A program made the translations under genes and the position numbers. DNA of 64,000 nt. Source: Symbiodinium natans (taxonomy: Eukaryota > Sar > Dinophyceae > Suessiales > Symbiodiniaceae). The notes under the pieces are model-generated. The model ran no database searches. It was given only the letters and a program-made list of their open reading frames with translations, and was not told where the DNA came from. The stretch is from assembly GCA_905221605.1 (NCBI GenBank), contig CAJNDS010002299.1:446889-510888 (forward strand). The letters are read 5' to 3'. Of this stretch, positions 12,691 to 23,879 are shown one piece after another; position 1 is the first letter of the stretch; each line of letters begins with the position of its first letter.

Positions 12691-13559
12691 AGCCTGCGAT
12701 GCTTAGAGAAACTCCATGCGTAAAGGGAATGTGCCAAACAGCTATGAGTCACCGAAGGGGCCGACCCCACGCGCGCACCGACCCCCCGGTTCCACGGGGG
12801 TCGGCGGCAGCGGCGTTAGCCCTTAAATCCGGCCCCCGCGCCGCCCGTGGTCCAGGGCGGAGCCCGCGTCGCACTAAAGCGCTAGCTTTAAGGGGCGAGC
12901 GCCCGAGCCGCCGACCCCGCCCAACATTGCTTCAAATTCGCGCGGGGCCCTTCGGGAGGTCTCCGAAACGGCATCCAAGGGGACGCAACACGCGGTGGTG
13001 CGAAAAGCACGAAAACCTCGTAAAAACCATGGGTTTTTACGAAAAACCGAGGCCACAAAACACCCGCAGCACCCCATTAAACCCTCACGGGCGCGCATCA
13101 TCGGCCCTAGCTTTTCACATGGGGCGCGCGCCAGGCCGAAACCACGTTTTTCAAGGTTTGGGGGGGGGTACCGGAAGCCCAAAACCAGGCGAGCATCATG
13201 AGCATCAGCAGCCCTGGCCCGCGGGCCCAAGGCAATAAAAAACGCTGAAAAACGCTGAAATCACCGTAAATACCGTGTTTTTATGAGGTTTTTCACGCGT
13301 GCCTCCGACCCCCACCCCTGTTGCCCTTGACCCGCCCCCAAAGTGCGCATCATCGAAACCCACGTCCGGGGGGGGGTCTGCTGATGCTGCTGATGCGCGG
13401 GGTCCGGGCGCATCATCGAGCCATCGCTTCTCTTGGGCTTCGTGGGGGGGTCCGGGCCCACGGCCCAGAGACCCAGCTGATGCTCATGATGCTCGGTTTG
13501 GGGGGGTGTTCCAACAGCAGAAAACCTCGTAAATACCGAGTGTTTTGTGGGTCCACGTA

Positions 13560-13735
13560 AAAACGCCCCTAAAATCGCTCATTTTACGCGCTCGAACGGC
13601 TTCGTGCCTACAAAACACCCGAACAGCAGGACCCCGAATGCCCTTAAGGGCATTCGGGGTCTTGCTTTTGGGGGTTTCGTGGGCACGCAAGCGTTCAAGC
13701 ACATACAATCGGCGTGTTTAAGGGGGTTTTGGATG
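13560..13735. repeat. Large inverted repeat (fold-back) with perfect 32-bp core palindrome
   Basis: The core 13630-13661 is a perfect 32-base palindrome centred between 13645 and 13646. Pairing continues outward for four more bases on each side after one mismatch. The flanks 13565-13629 and 13662-13730 remain recognisably inverted copies of each other: ttcgtgcctacaaaac on the left against gtttcgtgggcacg on the right, then matching ctcgaacgg / gcgttcaag blocks. This resembles a fold-back or MITE-like element. I see no transposase. Confidence 0.85.
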
Positions 13736-13907
13736 GCCTGGGGGAGGCCGCTGATGCTCATGATGCTCCCTTTCCTGGGTCCCAAAAGGCTTCCCAAGCC
13801 CAAAAACACGTGTTTACAGCGTTTTCTGAAGGTTTTTCGAAGGCAAAACGCATGCATAGAATGCTTTTAAGGCCCCCAAACCAACCCCACTGATGCTCCT
13901 GATGCGG

Positions 13908-13975
13908 GTGCGCGCGCGCGCGCGCGCGCGCGCGCGCGCCGGGGGGGGGGGGGGGGGAGGGAGGGGGGGCGAAGG
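13908..13975 (+). repeat. (CG)n tract followed by poly-G tract
   Basis: An alternating GC run from about 13908 to 13939 runs straight into a G-run from about 13940 to 13968. The alternating part could form Z-DNA and the G-run could form quadruplexes; both are inferences from sequence alone. Confidence 0.95.
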
Positions 13976-14444
13976 CAGGAGAAAGAGAGACAGAGAGAAG
14001 GAGAGGACAAAGACACGGGAAAGAGAAGACAGTGCCAAGGTTCAAGGTTTCGTGCTTTGGGGGGCGGGGGCCGGCCCGTGCCGCTAGGCCTGAAATCGGG
14101 CAGCGCGAGGTCCCCAAAGGACCGAGCAAATGCGGACCTTTTAGCCCGGGTCGTCCCGGGAATAGCCTTGCTGGCCTCTGGCCTTCTGCGAAGCAGAATT
14201 AGGCCGGACGCCAGTGCCGCCGACCCCCGCGTGCCGCCGGTGAACGGTTTTTTTTTCGTGGTTTTTTGCGTCGCCACGGAGGCCCCCAGAGGGCGCGCAT
14301 CATGAGCATCAGCGGGTCCAGCCCGGGACCCCCAGGCGCGCATCAGGAGCATCAGCGGCTCCCGGGGCGGGACCGCGGGGGGGCATCAGGAGCATGATGC
14401 CCCCCAAAGGGCGGGCATAAGCGACGTGTCTAAGCCCGGGGCTA

Positions 14445-14615
14445 GGAAAAAGGGAGTTTAGGGGCCTTATAAAGTGCTTAGAAACGTTAAGGGAGTCTCG
14501 GAGCCTCAAACGCTTAGAGATTTGAAGGGGGTTTAGGGGCCTGAAAATGCTTAGAAACTTAACGCTTAGAGATTTTAAGGGAGTTTAGGGGCCTCAACAT
14601 GCTTAGAAACTGCTC
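14445..14615 (+). repeat. Tandem repeat, about four copies of a 36-52 base unit
   Basis: Successive copies share aagggagtttaggggcct followed by gcttagaaac or gcttagagat blocks. Copy length varies, with an extra acgcttagag block in one copy. Nothing else is visible here. Confidence 0.85.
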
Positions 14616-14663
14616 GCCCCGGGCTTCTGCGTGCGCTGCCCGCCCATGGGCGCAGCCCCTTAA

Positions 14664-14667
14664 AATA

Positions 14668-14708
<41 letters not shown>

Positions 14709-14735
14709 TGTATATGTATATATATATATCATTCG
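14664..14735 (+). repeat. (TA)n(GA)n microsatellite
   Basis: (TA)n from about 14668 to 14692, a GA tract to about 14707, then a second (TA)n-like tract to about 14730. Confidence 0.95.
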
Positions 14736-15359
14736 TACATACACGTTTGGACATACATGCTTATTTGTGCCTTTGAAGATTGAAAATTATCGTCCTTCTT
14801 GTTGGTTTTGTTCTATCCGCGTAGCAGGCCCCTCCCAACCGTGGACCGGTGCTGCCCAGGCACCTTGCTCTCCAAAAGCGGCGGGAGCAAGGCCTCGCGT
14901 CAGCTGTTGGCCGTCCTTTTACCCGGTAATTTCAAATTGCCTCACCGGCTCTACCACGGCTCTACCAGGGGGGTTAAGGAGCGGTACATGTTGGGGCAAT
15001 CTCAGGACCCTTGCCACTCCAGCGCTGCCTGCACATCGTACAGTCGTACACCTATGGCACCTACGGGGCCGGGGATTGTAGATTCGAGCCCTGCCAGGGT
15101 CGTTTCTGTTTGGTGCGATATGTTCAACTGACGAAGCCCGCGCCTGCGCTGCTTGACTCAAGGGCTCCCCAACTAAGGCGAAGAGCGTGAAGAGGTTGAT
15201 GAGGATCTGAGGAGATACATCTCAGGTTGTTCAGTTTGGGGAAAGAGGCCGGCACAGGGCATCATGCTTCCTTTCAAGCTTTCACCGGGTTTTGAAGCTC
15301 TTAGGGGTTTAGCCCATCTAGTGATTTGCAGAAAGGCAATAGCAAAGGTAAAAGCACCT

Positions 15360-15495
15360 GATATCCCGCCAGCGCGGTGGTTCCCAGCGCAGCCGCCGAT
15401 AGTGCCTTTGGGACACATCTGCATTGTCTTCTTCAAAGACTGCCAGGATTTCTCTCCATTGATTCTCATAGGCAGGCAGCATGCGCCGGGGCTGT
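15360..15495 (-). CDS. Coding exon, charged and aromatic-rich, part of the 15-18 kb gene
   Basis: The minus strand encodes LPAYENQWREILAVFEED followed by NADVSQRHYRRLRWEP and ends at a GATATCAG|GT donor near 15361. Composition is strongly protein-like (Trp, Tyr, Arg, Glu) and there is no repeat. It lies downstream of the membrane-spanning exons on the same strand, so it may be the cytoplasmic tail of that transporter or the start of the next gene. I do not recognise the domain. Confidence 0.5.
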
Positions 15496-15639
15496 CGCTT
15501 CTGGTTTGGGACTGGCTGTTGGTGTGCGCTCCGCTTTGAAGCATACCGTCCTTGCCCTCCTGACTTTCATTTCATAAGTACGCTACTCTTGCTCGCGGAC
15601 TGGGACTGTGATGAGTTGCCAAGTGCGGAATGGGCAACT

Positions 15640-18066
15640 TTGCCGTGTGCTGACATGAGGAAGTAGGACGGTAGACATCACTTCTTTCGGGTCACTTGTC
15701 TCTGAATCAGGCAGGGTTGCCATGGCCGAAAGACTTACCATCCGCGTGGCAACGACGATCAGCAAGGGCCCTGCAGTCACGCAGAGGCAGGTTGGGCCGT
15801 GGCTGTTGCTGTTCGCGAAAAAAAGGATTTCAGAGTTGCTGCAACAACCGCTAAACCCTCTCCCGGCGAGCCTGCGTACTCCATCAAAGGCCCAAGGTAG
15901 CTTGCCTTAGCGTCCAGCGGACCGGTCGGGGAAAAGCAACAAACCTGCTTCTGCACACTACTCTAGAGCGCGGCAAAAGCGTGTTGACACAAACAAGGGC
16001 TTAACTTCTTCTCAGCAGCTCACAGCCCCCGAAACACGAGACAAACACCGGGCGTGGTGCTGAGGTTGGCAGCCGGAGCCACTTCTTGGGCAGCAACTCC
16101 TGGCGCTTCAAAAGCGGAAGTGAAAGCCCATTCTGCCACTCGGCCACTGGCACACACCCATGTATGTGCGTGTGTAGGTCATGATGCTCATTTCTGTTGG
16201 GCAGATCTCACTTGCGCTAGTTTTCTGCGTTGTGCACTCCCTTGCGCTTAACAAGTCAACACTTCACGGGCCCTTTTCTTAACAAGACCTCTGTCAGAAA
16301 GTGTTGACTCGTCTGTGCTGAATCTGACCGCAGCAAGTTGTCAAAGCCTAGTGGGAGGCCCTTCCTTCGCTCTCAGCGCGCGCACCATCAGTGCAAAGCT
16401 TAACCTGCCAAGCCCAAGAATCGCGAACTGTAGCGACTGCGTGGCCGACTAGACACAACGAAGAATGAGAGCTGCCAGCTTGCGGGATCAGCAGAATCTG
16501 AGCTATCGAAGTTATCGGAGGGCGTGCTAAGACATGATTCTCTGACGAGGTGCAATGTTGCGATGGACGTGGCGGCGGCGGCACCTCCGACTCCCAAGCG
16601 GAAGGGCCATACCTGAGGGAGGCACAGGCGGCAACTCTCCACCTCGAGGCTTCAATCAAGAATCAAGATCAGGGGCCATTGCAGGCATTTCTGAAGTTGT
16701 TGCATTAAGTTTCCTAGGGTCCTGTGCCCACAGCGAGATGGCTCAACAACCCTACCCACCCCCCAACCCATCCCTCACAATGACAAGCCCTCCAATCCAG
16801 CAATGACGACGTCCAGGCACACAGAGGGCAAAATCCCCGCAGCAGTTGGCAACAGCGGCTACTCCGACGACCTGCCAACAAACCAGATTCCCGACATCAC
16901 AGGCACAGGTTCATTCTTTGTGCGATGCAGTCCTGCTCTCGGGTTAATTTATCCACCTCTGCTTGTTATTGTTGCGCTCAGTGTTGCAGCTATGCATGGC
17001 GCCTTCAAAGGCGTCCACGCATCTTTGGTTGCCAGGAGTGCAGATAAGCAAACCTGGGCGCAGCTGCCCTGAATGGCGACTTGGCTCAAACCACACGAAC
17101 TTGAACCCCGAAGCACCGCAAATTGTCCATTGAAGTGGCCTAAAAACCCTCAAATCCCCTCAACACTCCTGAACTCCACTCGCACGACCCGCCGGCAAGA
17201 GACGGTCTGACTCAAAGCGGCCCACGTCACTGCGCCTCGCCTTTGCTTGCTGCTAGGGAGTTTGGGTGGAACAACAGGCTTGCTGCAGAAGATTGTTGAA
17301 CCTCGTGAGTGGCCGGTGGCCCATTGTGAGTTCAATGACGGCGTCACTCTGCTTCAAGTCGGCAGCACGTGCACTCCACACGAGTCCAAGCTGCACGCGG
17401 GCGTAGGTCGCGGCATAGGGGATGAGGTTGGGGGAGACATTTAGCATCTTGAGGATTGCCTCCTGCAAGGGGCTTTTGCTGCATCGGGCAGCTGAAAGGA
17501 TGCCAACTATTTTGGTTGCGCAGCAGCGCTGCTGCATTGGTGGGCACTGGCAAAGGGCCCAAAAACAAGAAACAGACTTGCGCAAACAAGGGTAAGACCA
17601 ATCGAACACAGTAGTTCACGTGCAGGATGGGAGTATCGTCTGCTTAAGTACGCGCGGCCTCCTGCACACAGTATATATATATACACACAAACAATATGTG
17701 TGTACATATGATTACATATGGTCACCGAATGCAGGCTGTGTAACAAAACATGGGCGGTAAACGACAAATCAAACGACGAGGCGCAGTGGCCGCGCCACTT
17801 CTACGGCTGGGGTGATGTGATCTGCATTGTTGGACAAACGGCCAGGCCACTGCTGAGCACGGGCTAGTAAGAGGCTTCTAGGGCTTGAGAACAAAAAAGT
17901 GCAAACAAATCCACCAAAGAAGGAGGCGGAGTCCATACCCTTTCTGAAACTGTGAGGAGCCCTGTACGTTTTCCCGCCCCGCCGTGCTCGTCATGTAGAC
18001 GACAGAGAGGGCGATGCCAACCGGCATGGCGACACTAAGTGCCCGTTGCAGCTCTGGCTGGGCAGC
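15640..18066 (-). CDS. Probable MATE-type multi-pass transporter, partial exon set
   Basis: Minus-strand exons encode membrane helices and loops. 18066 to about 17980 gives ELQRALSVAMPVGIALSVV. About 17520-17265 gives LQEAILKMLNVSPNLIPYAATYARVQ followed by a loop with AVIELTMGHRPLTRFNN. About 15785-15640 gives AGPLLIVVATRMVSLSAM. The order helix, then a V-S-P-N-L-I-P-Y-A-x-x-Y-A-R motif, then helices resembles the M-G-x-S-P-x-L-x-P-x-A-x-x-Y-x-R region of MATE (DinF-like) proton- or sodium-coupled efflux proteins. The rest of the transporter was not found. The identification rests on one motif and helix order and could be wrong; other multi-pass proteins remain possible. Introns are GC- or GT-type with AG|G acceptors where they can be read. 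Confidence 0.45.
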
Positions 18067-18799
18067 CTGAGACCGAGGTTGCATGGGCCCCAGTGTTGGT
18101 CCAGCATGGGGTTTGTGGGTTCTGTTTTGGAGGGTGGGAGGATGTGTTTCAAGCTTGCACGGAAATTCTGAAGGCACCTTTGCACCGCCGCTTGCGAAGG
18201 CCCGCGAGACCAGTCCCACTGTCGCTCGAGGCAGAAAGACCAGCAAATACCTTGGCACACAAGAGTACACGCTAAAGGACCAACACATATTAACAAGGTC
18301 AGAATCCGAATTCCAGCGACTAAGTGTCGCCCACCGAGGCAAGACCCGCGTTATCCGGATTCGGTGGTGCTTGGGGCTTGGGCCGGCTATCCTTTCTGCT
18401 TGGATAGGCTTGGGGGTGGTGTGTGCGGAGTGGAAACACAATCTCGGGTCTGACAACAGGGATAAGCACCGCACCTACAAAGGGTCCATGCTAGAAATCT
18501 TTCTTGGATGAAAAGTCTGCTGGCAGCTGAGCAGGGGCGGCTGGGGGCATTTTAGGAAATGCAAACGCTCCGTCCCAAGGCCAACTCAAAACCTTCTTCA
18601 AAGAGCGGGTATCTGAGCTCGACATCCAAAAAGCCAAGCGCGCATGATCCTCAACTATCCTCAACTCTTCTTGCTGGCAGCAGCTGGGCGCTATTAGACA
18701 AAAAGAAATGCTTCGCCACCCTTTCTCAGATAACAGCCGCATCTAAATTTCCACAGCAGGGGGCCGGGACTCGAGATATCAAAGACCCTTTAAGGCCCT

Positions 18800-19140
18800 T
18801 AACTCTTAACCATCTCACTCAAGTCCATCCTTCTAAGGCCTTGAGCCGTAAACCTTACAAGCCCTGAACCGGCCACAACCCCTAAGCTTCGCAAGACCAG
18901 GGTGCAGCATGTAGTCCGCCACCACGGTGCCCGGGCTGAGGGCAGCCAAGCCTTCGAAGATCTGAACCCTACATAAGCCCTTTTTGACACGATGAACCCA
19001 TGGCCGGGTGCCCTGCTGCGTTCCCGCAAGGGGAAAGCTCCCAAGACCCAGATACGCCAGATGCAAGATTTGGGGTCTATGTGTTTTGACTCCCACTCTG
19101 ACATCCAAAGCATCCCTGAAAATGGCCTTCTGGCCCCGTA
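18800..19140 (-). CDS. Possible exon of unknown extracellular or membrane protein
   Basis: The minus strand reads VQIFEGLAALSPGTVVADYML near 18985-18915. The pattern P-G-T/S-V-V-A-D-Y is seen in linker or SEA-like regions of large surface proteins. The surrounding frame stays open for about 100 codons. It is upstream of the transporter-like exons on the same strand, but there is no direct link. Boundaries are approximate and the function is unknown. Confidence 0.3.
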
Positions 19141-20324
19141 AGTCTTCCCACAAAGGCGTTGTCGATGTTGCCTGGGCTTTGGGACTCAGTCGTCAGCCAC
19201 GGGGTGGGTCTAGGGCCCTGGCAATGCCGCCGTCGCACAGACCCCTGCGTGGTAAATAGCTATCCAACATGCTGCATCGATAGCTCAACGAACCTTTGGG
19301 GTCGTCAGGGAGTTGCTTTAACGAGAGAGCCGGGAAAACTTGGAGGCTCCAGTACATGGAGCCCTTGGGCTGGTCAAGTGGGGAGCTTGGGGGCTGCATC
19401 AGCGGATCGGAATAGCACCGAGGGCAGCACTCAATATCGGCCCGGAGAGACCTCGGTGTCTAACGTTTGGGGAGGGCTAACAGGGGGGAGGCAAGTCAGT
19501 GCTCATTCTTTCGGGTTGGTCAACTGCAACCATGGGAAAAGACAACTTCGCCAGGATGGGTTGGCCCTTCAGCCACCAGAAGCCAGGTGAAGGTGCCCCC
19601 CCTCCCCCCCCTCTTCCCAAAAACACACACGAACAATTAATTGATCTGGGAACTTGAGAGCAGGGCGAACGAAAGCTACAGTAGAGTTTTGAAGGTTCCC
19701 AATATAATATGATGTCAGGTTTCGGGGGTGCTGGGGGCGATTTTGTTGGGGGGGCCAGGGGGGGGGGGGGTGGCCCTCGAGCCAAGAGGCTGATCCCCAA
19801 CGCTGGCAAAGCAAAACGTAGGAGTTCCTGATCAGGGAGCACAGCTTTCTGCATTCCCGCGAAGCCTCCGTTGCTAGAACTGTGCTTCAACTTCTTTGAC
19901 CTTCCAAGTTTGGGGCTAATATGTTGAAAGCCCTGAGCAACAGCATTCCATTGTTAGCCTATGCTGCCAACAGAGAGGCGTGCAACCTTCGCCGCGCACA
20001 CGCGATCATCAAGCTGGGCCCGAGATGCAATTCCACTTGCTAAGCCGAAGAATCATGAAGAACCCTCGTATGGGCAGCTTTCTGAGGCGTGACTCTGTGT
20101 GGAGGTCCCCCCATTCCCCCCAAACAAAAAATTGGGGAACCGTGCAGAGTGGAACAAATAGTTTACGTGGTCCCGATGCTCTCATCATATCTCATCTCAG
20201 CGTCGGCCATGCTGGTCGGCTTAGCCTCCTCCGGCTTTCCAGAGCGCAGGGGTGCGGGCAACCGCCCGAACCCCCGACCTCCGGGTGGTCGACTCTCACG
20301 TGCCTCTCTCCCACATCATATTCT

Positions 20325-20412
20325 CTTCTTCTTCGTCTTCTGCTTCTTCCTCCTCTTCTTCTTCTTCTTCTTCTTCTTCTTCTTCTGCTTCTTCTGCTGC
20401 TTCTTCTGCAGG
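20325..20412 (+). repeat. (TTC)n / (CTT)n trinucleotide repeat
   Basis: About 85 bases of CTT/TTC units with TGC and TCC interruptions, encoding only Ser, Phe/Leu or Glu/Arg homopolymers. No adjacent coding exon is recognised. Confidence 0.95.
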
Positions 20413-20983
20413 GCATGGGGGGCCCCCAGGGACCCTTCGCGCAAGAGCGCGCCCAGTCACCGGTCCTCTGTGAAACAACTCCCTTCTCCTCCCGGTCTCC
20501 GTTGCTCGCCTCTCTCGCTCTGTCTGCCGTGCCATCCCCGAAGGTCTTCTCCTACATCATTGCTTAGTACTTTTCATGGTTGACGAAATGTTGACGATAC
20601 AGTCGGGCTACATCCAATCAGCGGACAGGAAACGGCCGCCTTTTCGCCACACCACACGTCGGTCGCCGCTTGACTGATGCTTTAAGCATGGCTCAGAGGA
20701 GAAACGGCACATAGAATACAACCGCTTTTCGGCGTGAAACACCGGGCCGCCAGAATGGGTTTAATGGCGAAGCCTGAGAATGCGATTCAAGGCGAGCTCT
20801 GCCTGAAGCGGCCACTCTAACTAGGCTTTCTAAACTTACCATGACACGGAGACCAGTTGCAAACTTTCAGCTGGCTCGGAGCCTGTTTAGCGCAGGAATA
20901 CGGAGGCCGGCTTCCTACAAGTGGTGTGATCTTCGTGTGGCATCATTCTCCCATGTAGGTCGAAGCCTTGTATGTAGAGCCTG

Positions 20984-21586
20984 CTAGCGATCTGCACCAT
21001 GAGCCCGAAACCTGGCGTAGTGGCAGAGCTCGCTTGTGCGGTGCGCGGGTGAAACAGGAAAGAGAGGAGCCCTCAACTCCTGGTCAAGATGTTCTCGTAG
21101 TACCTCAGTCAGTCGAGTTCGGGGCTTCTGGAGTGCTGATGCAGGATCTCCAGATTCTGCATGTTTAGAAACTCTGCATCCGAGGTGCCAGGGGATGTGT
21201 GGCTCCTTCTTTTTCTTCTGGAGTTCTTCGATGCGAGCTGGAAGATCTCGAGTCAGAGCCCGCTCGATCAACCTTGGACCATTGCGATGCATTCTGGGGT
21301 GCAGAACGCCCCGGCCGATGCGCCTCTTAAGCCCGCTGGGTAATGGAGCCACCTTGAGCCATGGCACGCCTGCCTCTTGACTTTCTTCTTCTGCGCCTCC
21401 AGGAGCATGGAGCTTCCGACTTTGCGGATCAGCACATTGTTCATGGCGAACATTTGTAACTCCCCTGAGGCGCAGCAAGTCAAGTGATTGTGTCAACGCA
21501 CGGGCCATGGACAACACAGCAGCTTCCCTTTGTGCAGGGCTGACTTTGGACCGGGGTCGGCGTCTCCGTCTAAGCTGTTCGGCCAC
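20984..21586 (-). CDS. Unrecognised basic open reading frame, 200 codons
   Basis: A single uninterrupted minus-strand frame from ATG to stop. The N-terminal part is very basic (LRRRRRPRSKVSPAQRE) and predicted helical. A later part reads LIERALTRDLPARIEELQKKKK and then RTRLTEVLREHLDQELRAP, which look like amphipathic helices. It has no family motif I know. Length, charge pattern and helix-like periodicity favour real coding, perhaps a nucleic-acid-binding protein or a fragment of a retroelement. A neighbouring frame also reads plausibly for part of the stretch, so an intron or chance cannot be excluded. Confidence 0.35.
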   Translation of the reverse strand: MAEQLRRRRRPRSKVSPAQREAAVLSMARALTQSLDLLRLRGVTNVRHEQCADPQSRKLHAPGGAEEESQEAGVPWLKVAPLPSGLKRRIGRGVLHPRMHRNGPRLIERALTRDLPARIEELQKKKKEPHIPWHLGCRVSKHAESGDPASALQKPRTRLTEVLREHLDQELRAPLFPVSPAHRTSELCHYARFRAHGADR

Positions 21587-22159
21587 TACTGAACTCCAAA
21601 GAAAAAGGCGCCTCGAGGCAGCTGCAAATAGAACTTAGAACAATATAGGCTTATGGGGGGCCAATCCTCAGCAGCCTTAGCAGCCTTAGCAGCTCTTGGT
21701 CTGGCCAAGCTTCGGGCTGCATTGCCATCCTTGTTGTCCTGCACCCAAGACCCAGGCATTCTCCGGTGAAAATGACGACTTACAACGTCCACAGTCGCAG
21801 CTGGTCACATGCCGGGCTATCATGTCGTCATGACCAGACCTGGAAATACAAGGAATCCGTGCTGCCCTGAAGCCCTGTCCATCACTGCCTGCTGCATCAA
21901 AGCTCGGACTTCCACGAAACCCTAAGTGTACTTGTTGATCCGGAGGGTCCTTGAGGGACTTCCGGTTGCTGGGCTTCCCTTCCTGCTTGCTCCCCCGACG
22001 CCCCGTGAGCATGGAGTGGCTCCTGCCAGGGCGCGGCTGGGGCTGAATGTGTTTTAGGGTTTGGAGCTTAGGGTCACATGGGTCGGGTCTGATTTCTCTT
22101 GAGGGCTGGAGCGAATGGAGCTTCGCTGCCGCTTAAGCTGGCCAGGGCATGCCCTCCTG

Positions 22160-22265
22160 CCTGACCAACAGCGTCGTTTCCACCTTCCGCGTCACTGCAA
22201 TCTTCTCCAGGATGCCACGCTTTTCCAGCTCCTCCAGTGCCGCGTCAACGGTTCGTTCGGAGCTT
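22160..22265 (-). CDS. Short exon, possible winged-helix segment of the cyclase gene's ATPase module
   Basis: The minus strand encodes TVDAALEELEKRGILEKIAV, a helix-turn-strand pattern like the winged-helix element that follows the P-loop module in large cyclase/ATPase proteins (L-x-x-A-L-x-E-L-x-x-R-G-I/L-L). It lies downstream of the adenylyl cyclase exons on the same strand, so it could be a late exon of that gene. The distance (1.6 kb from the last traced exon) makes this tentative. Confidence 0.35.
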
Positions 22266-22654
22266 TTAAGCACTGAGCATGTAGCTGCGACATGCTTTTC
22301 GCGACATGCCTCTCTCCTGTGTCATAGGCATGTCTAGGTCTCAATGCTTGAGAACACTGGTACTTACTCAACCTGCATAGTTTGGTCTCATGTCGCAAAA
22401 TAACTGTGGGACACCCTCGGTCGTTGGGACGTGCCAATGCCAATGGTTTTGACACACCCCATCTCACTACAGCCAGAGAGAGGCTGCTCCCGGGACCTGT
22501 ACTGCATGGAAGAGCCGCATGTAGTCGAAAAAGTTGGAGCCAGACCACCTTGGGTAGCTTTGCTGGTATGCTTTTTTGATGCAAAGACCCGGAATCTGGT
22601 CGCAGCACCCAAGCTAGCACCCCCCCCTGCTCTCCCGTAGGAACTGGGATTTGC

Positions 22655-22750
22655 TGGGGAAGGGTGAAAGGCCGCCTGGAGCAAGTGCTCGAGGCAAGGT
22701 CGGACAGCGAGAAGCTGCTGGAGAAGACGGTGCTCATCTTTACCACAGCC
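22655..22750 (+). CDS. Short plus-strand coding-like exon
   Basis: The plus strand reads VKGRLEQVLEARSDSEKLLE then KTVLIFTTAAW after a GGGAAG|G acceptor. It looks helical and far more protein-like than the opposite strand. It is one of only three plus-strand blocks that look coding in this window. No family was recognised. It may be a fragment or a gene running against the array. Confidence 0.3.
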
Positions 22751-22961
22751 GCCTGGAGGGCTAGGGTTCTCTAGGGCCTTCTAGGGGGCCTTAAAGGGGT
22801 TCCATGGGTGTTTGGGATCTCGGTCCTCAAGAGAGCTTCTTTGGCTTTTGGGCGCATTTTAGGGTGGGCAACTCTTTTGGAAGTGTGACATTTCCCGGGA
22901 TTTAGCATCAGTTTGCAAATAGGCTTCTGGGCTTAGAGCGTGTACAGGGCTTATCTCCTTT

Positions 22962-23001
22962 CAGGTTTGGGAAGTTCTGCTTTCAGGTTTGGGAAGTTCC
23001 G
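22962..23001 (+). repeat. Short tandem duplication
   Basis: The 18-base string ttcaggtttgggaagttc occurs twice, about 18 bases apart, in a stretch with no recognisable gene. Confidence 0.8.
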
Positions 23002-23879
23002 GCGGCACCTGGCTTAGCGCCACGTATTCGGATCGATAGGATGTGCGTGCAGTATAATGTTTGAAAAATGAGTAGAATCGCGTTTCTGGCTTGACGCGAG
23101 GGGAACCTGAACGTCAAAACACCCTCAGCGTTTTATCTTCTCGTTGGTGGGGAAAGGGGAGAAGCATGGAGAAGCACAAAGGCTGCCGGTAGGAAGACGC
23201 TAGAAACCCCTAATCCCCACAGAAATACTTGCGTGTAATTGCAAGCACTTACATTCCTTGCCTCCAGGGGGTCAAGGGACTCTAGGAGACACATGGTCTC
23301 TCCCACCATCGCGGTGTGTGACCTCGCAGCCGACCACAAAGGCACGAAGGGTAGAGCAAAGTTCCGGTTTTGACATGGGTAGATGCCAAAACAGGGACCC
23401 TGATTCGTTTGAACCCCGAAAGCACCTGGAGATCCAAACTGTGCCCTGAGTCTTTTTAAGGCGCTGGCCATGTCACAATGTCAACGGTCTCCAGATCCTG
23501 CGGGCACTTTTTTTTGCCAAGTGGCTTAGGGTTTATAGGGTTTGGCCTTCAGGGCTCCATGACACACGGATGTTTTGAGGTCATGGTCTAAAAGATGCTC
23601 ATGAGTATCAGTGAGAACCAAGATGACCCAAGCATGCCCGCCCACGCTCCTCGGTATTTTGGTACACCAAGGGCTCCGATTCGTCTGCCTCCCTCTCCAC
23701 CTGGACTGGAGTGACATGGAGTTGATGCCCAATCGAAGGCCATCTTAGGTTCATCGCGCGAGCGTTATCTTTGCCTCACCTCTCCTACTGCGAATCTGCT
23801 CCTCCAACCTAGGAAACTTTACACACTCAGCTACTCCCCCAAAACCCGGAAGGCCTACGATGGAAAATTTCAGCCCAGC

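Larger units (their letters stand above)
12700..14420. repeat. Repeat block with recurring GCATCATGAGCATCAGC motif and fold-backs
   Basis: GC-rich repeat-derived DNA. A short motif, gcatcatgagcatcagc or close variants, occurs about eight times: reverse orientation near 13380, 13476, 13750 and 13890; forward near 13193, 14297, 14340 and 14383. Runs with cctcgtaaa(t)acc and ggtttttacg also recur (about 13014-13055, 13265, 13530), giving local hairpins. No coding sequence is supported. Open frames here mostly translate the repeats into recurring short peptides. Confidence 0.85.

Noticed and set aside
20190-20540. Ser-rich and Glu/Arg-rich frames across the CTT repeat
   Set aside because: Homopolymer translation of a microsatellite with no supporting motif.
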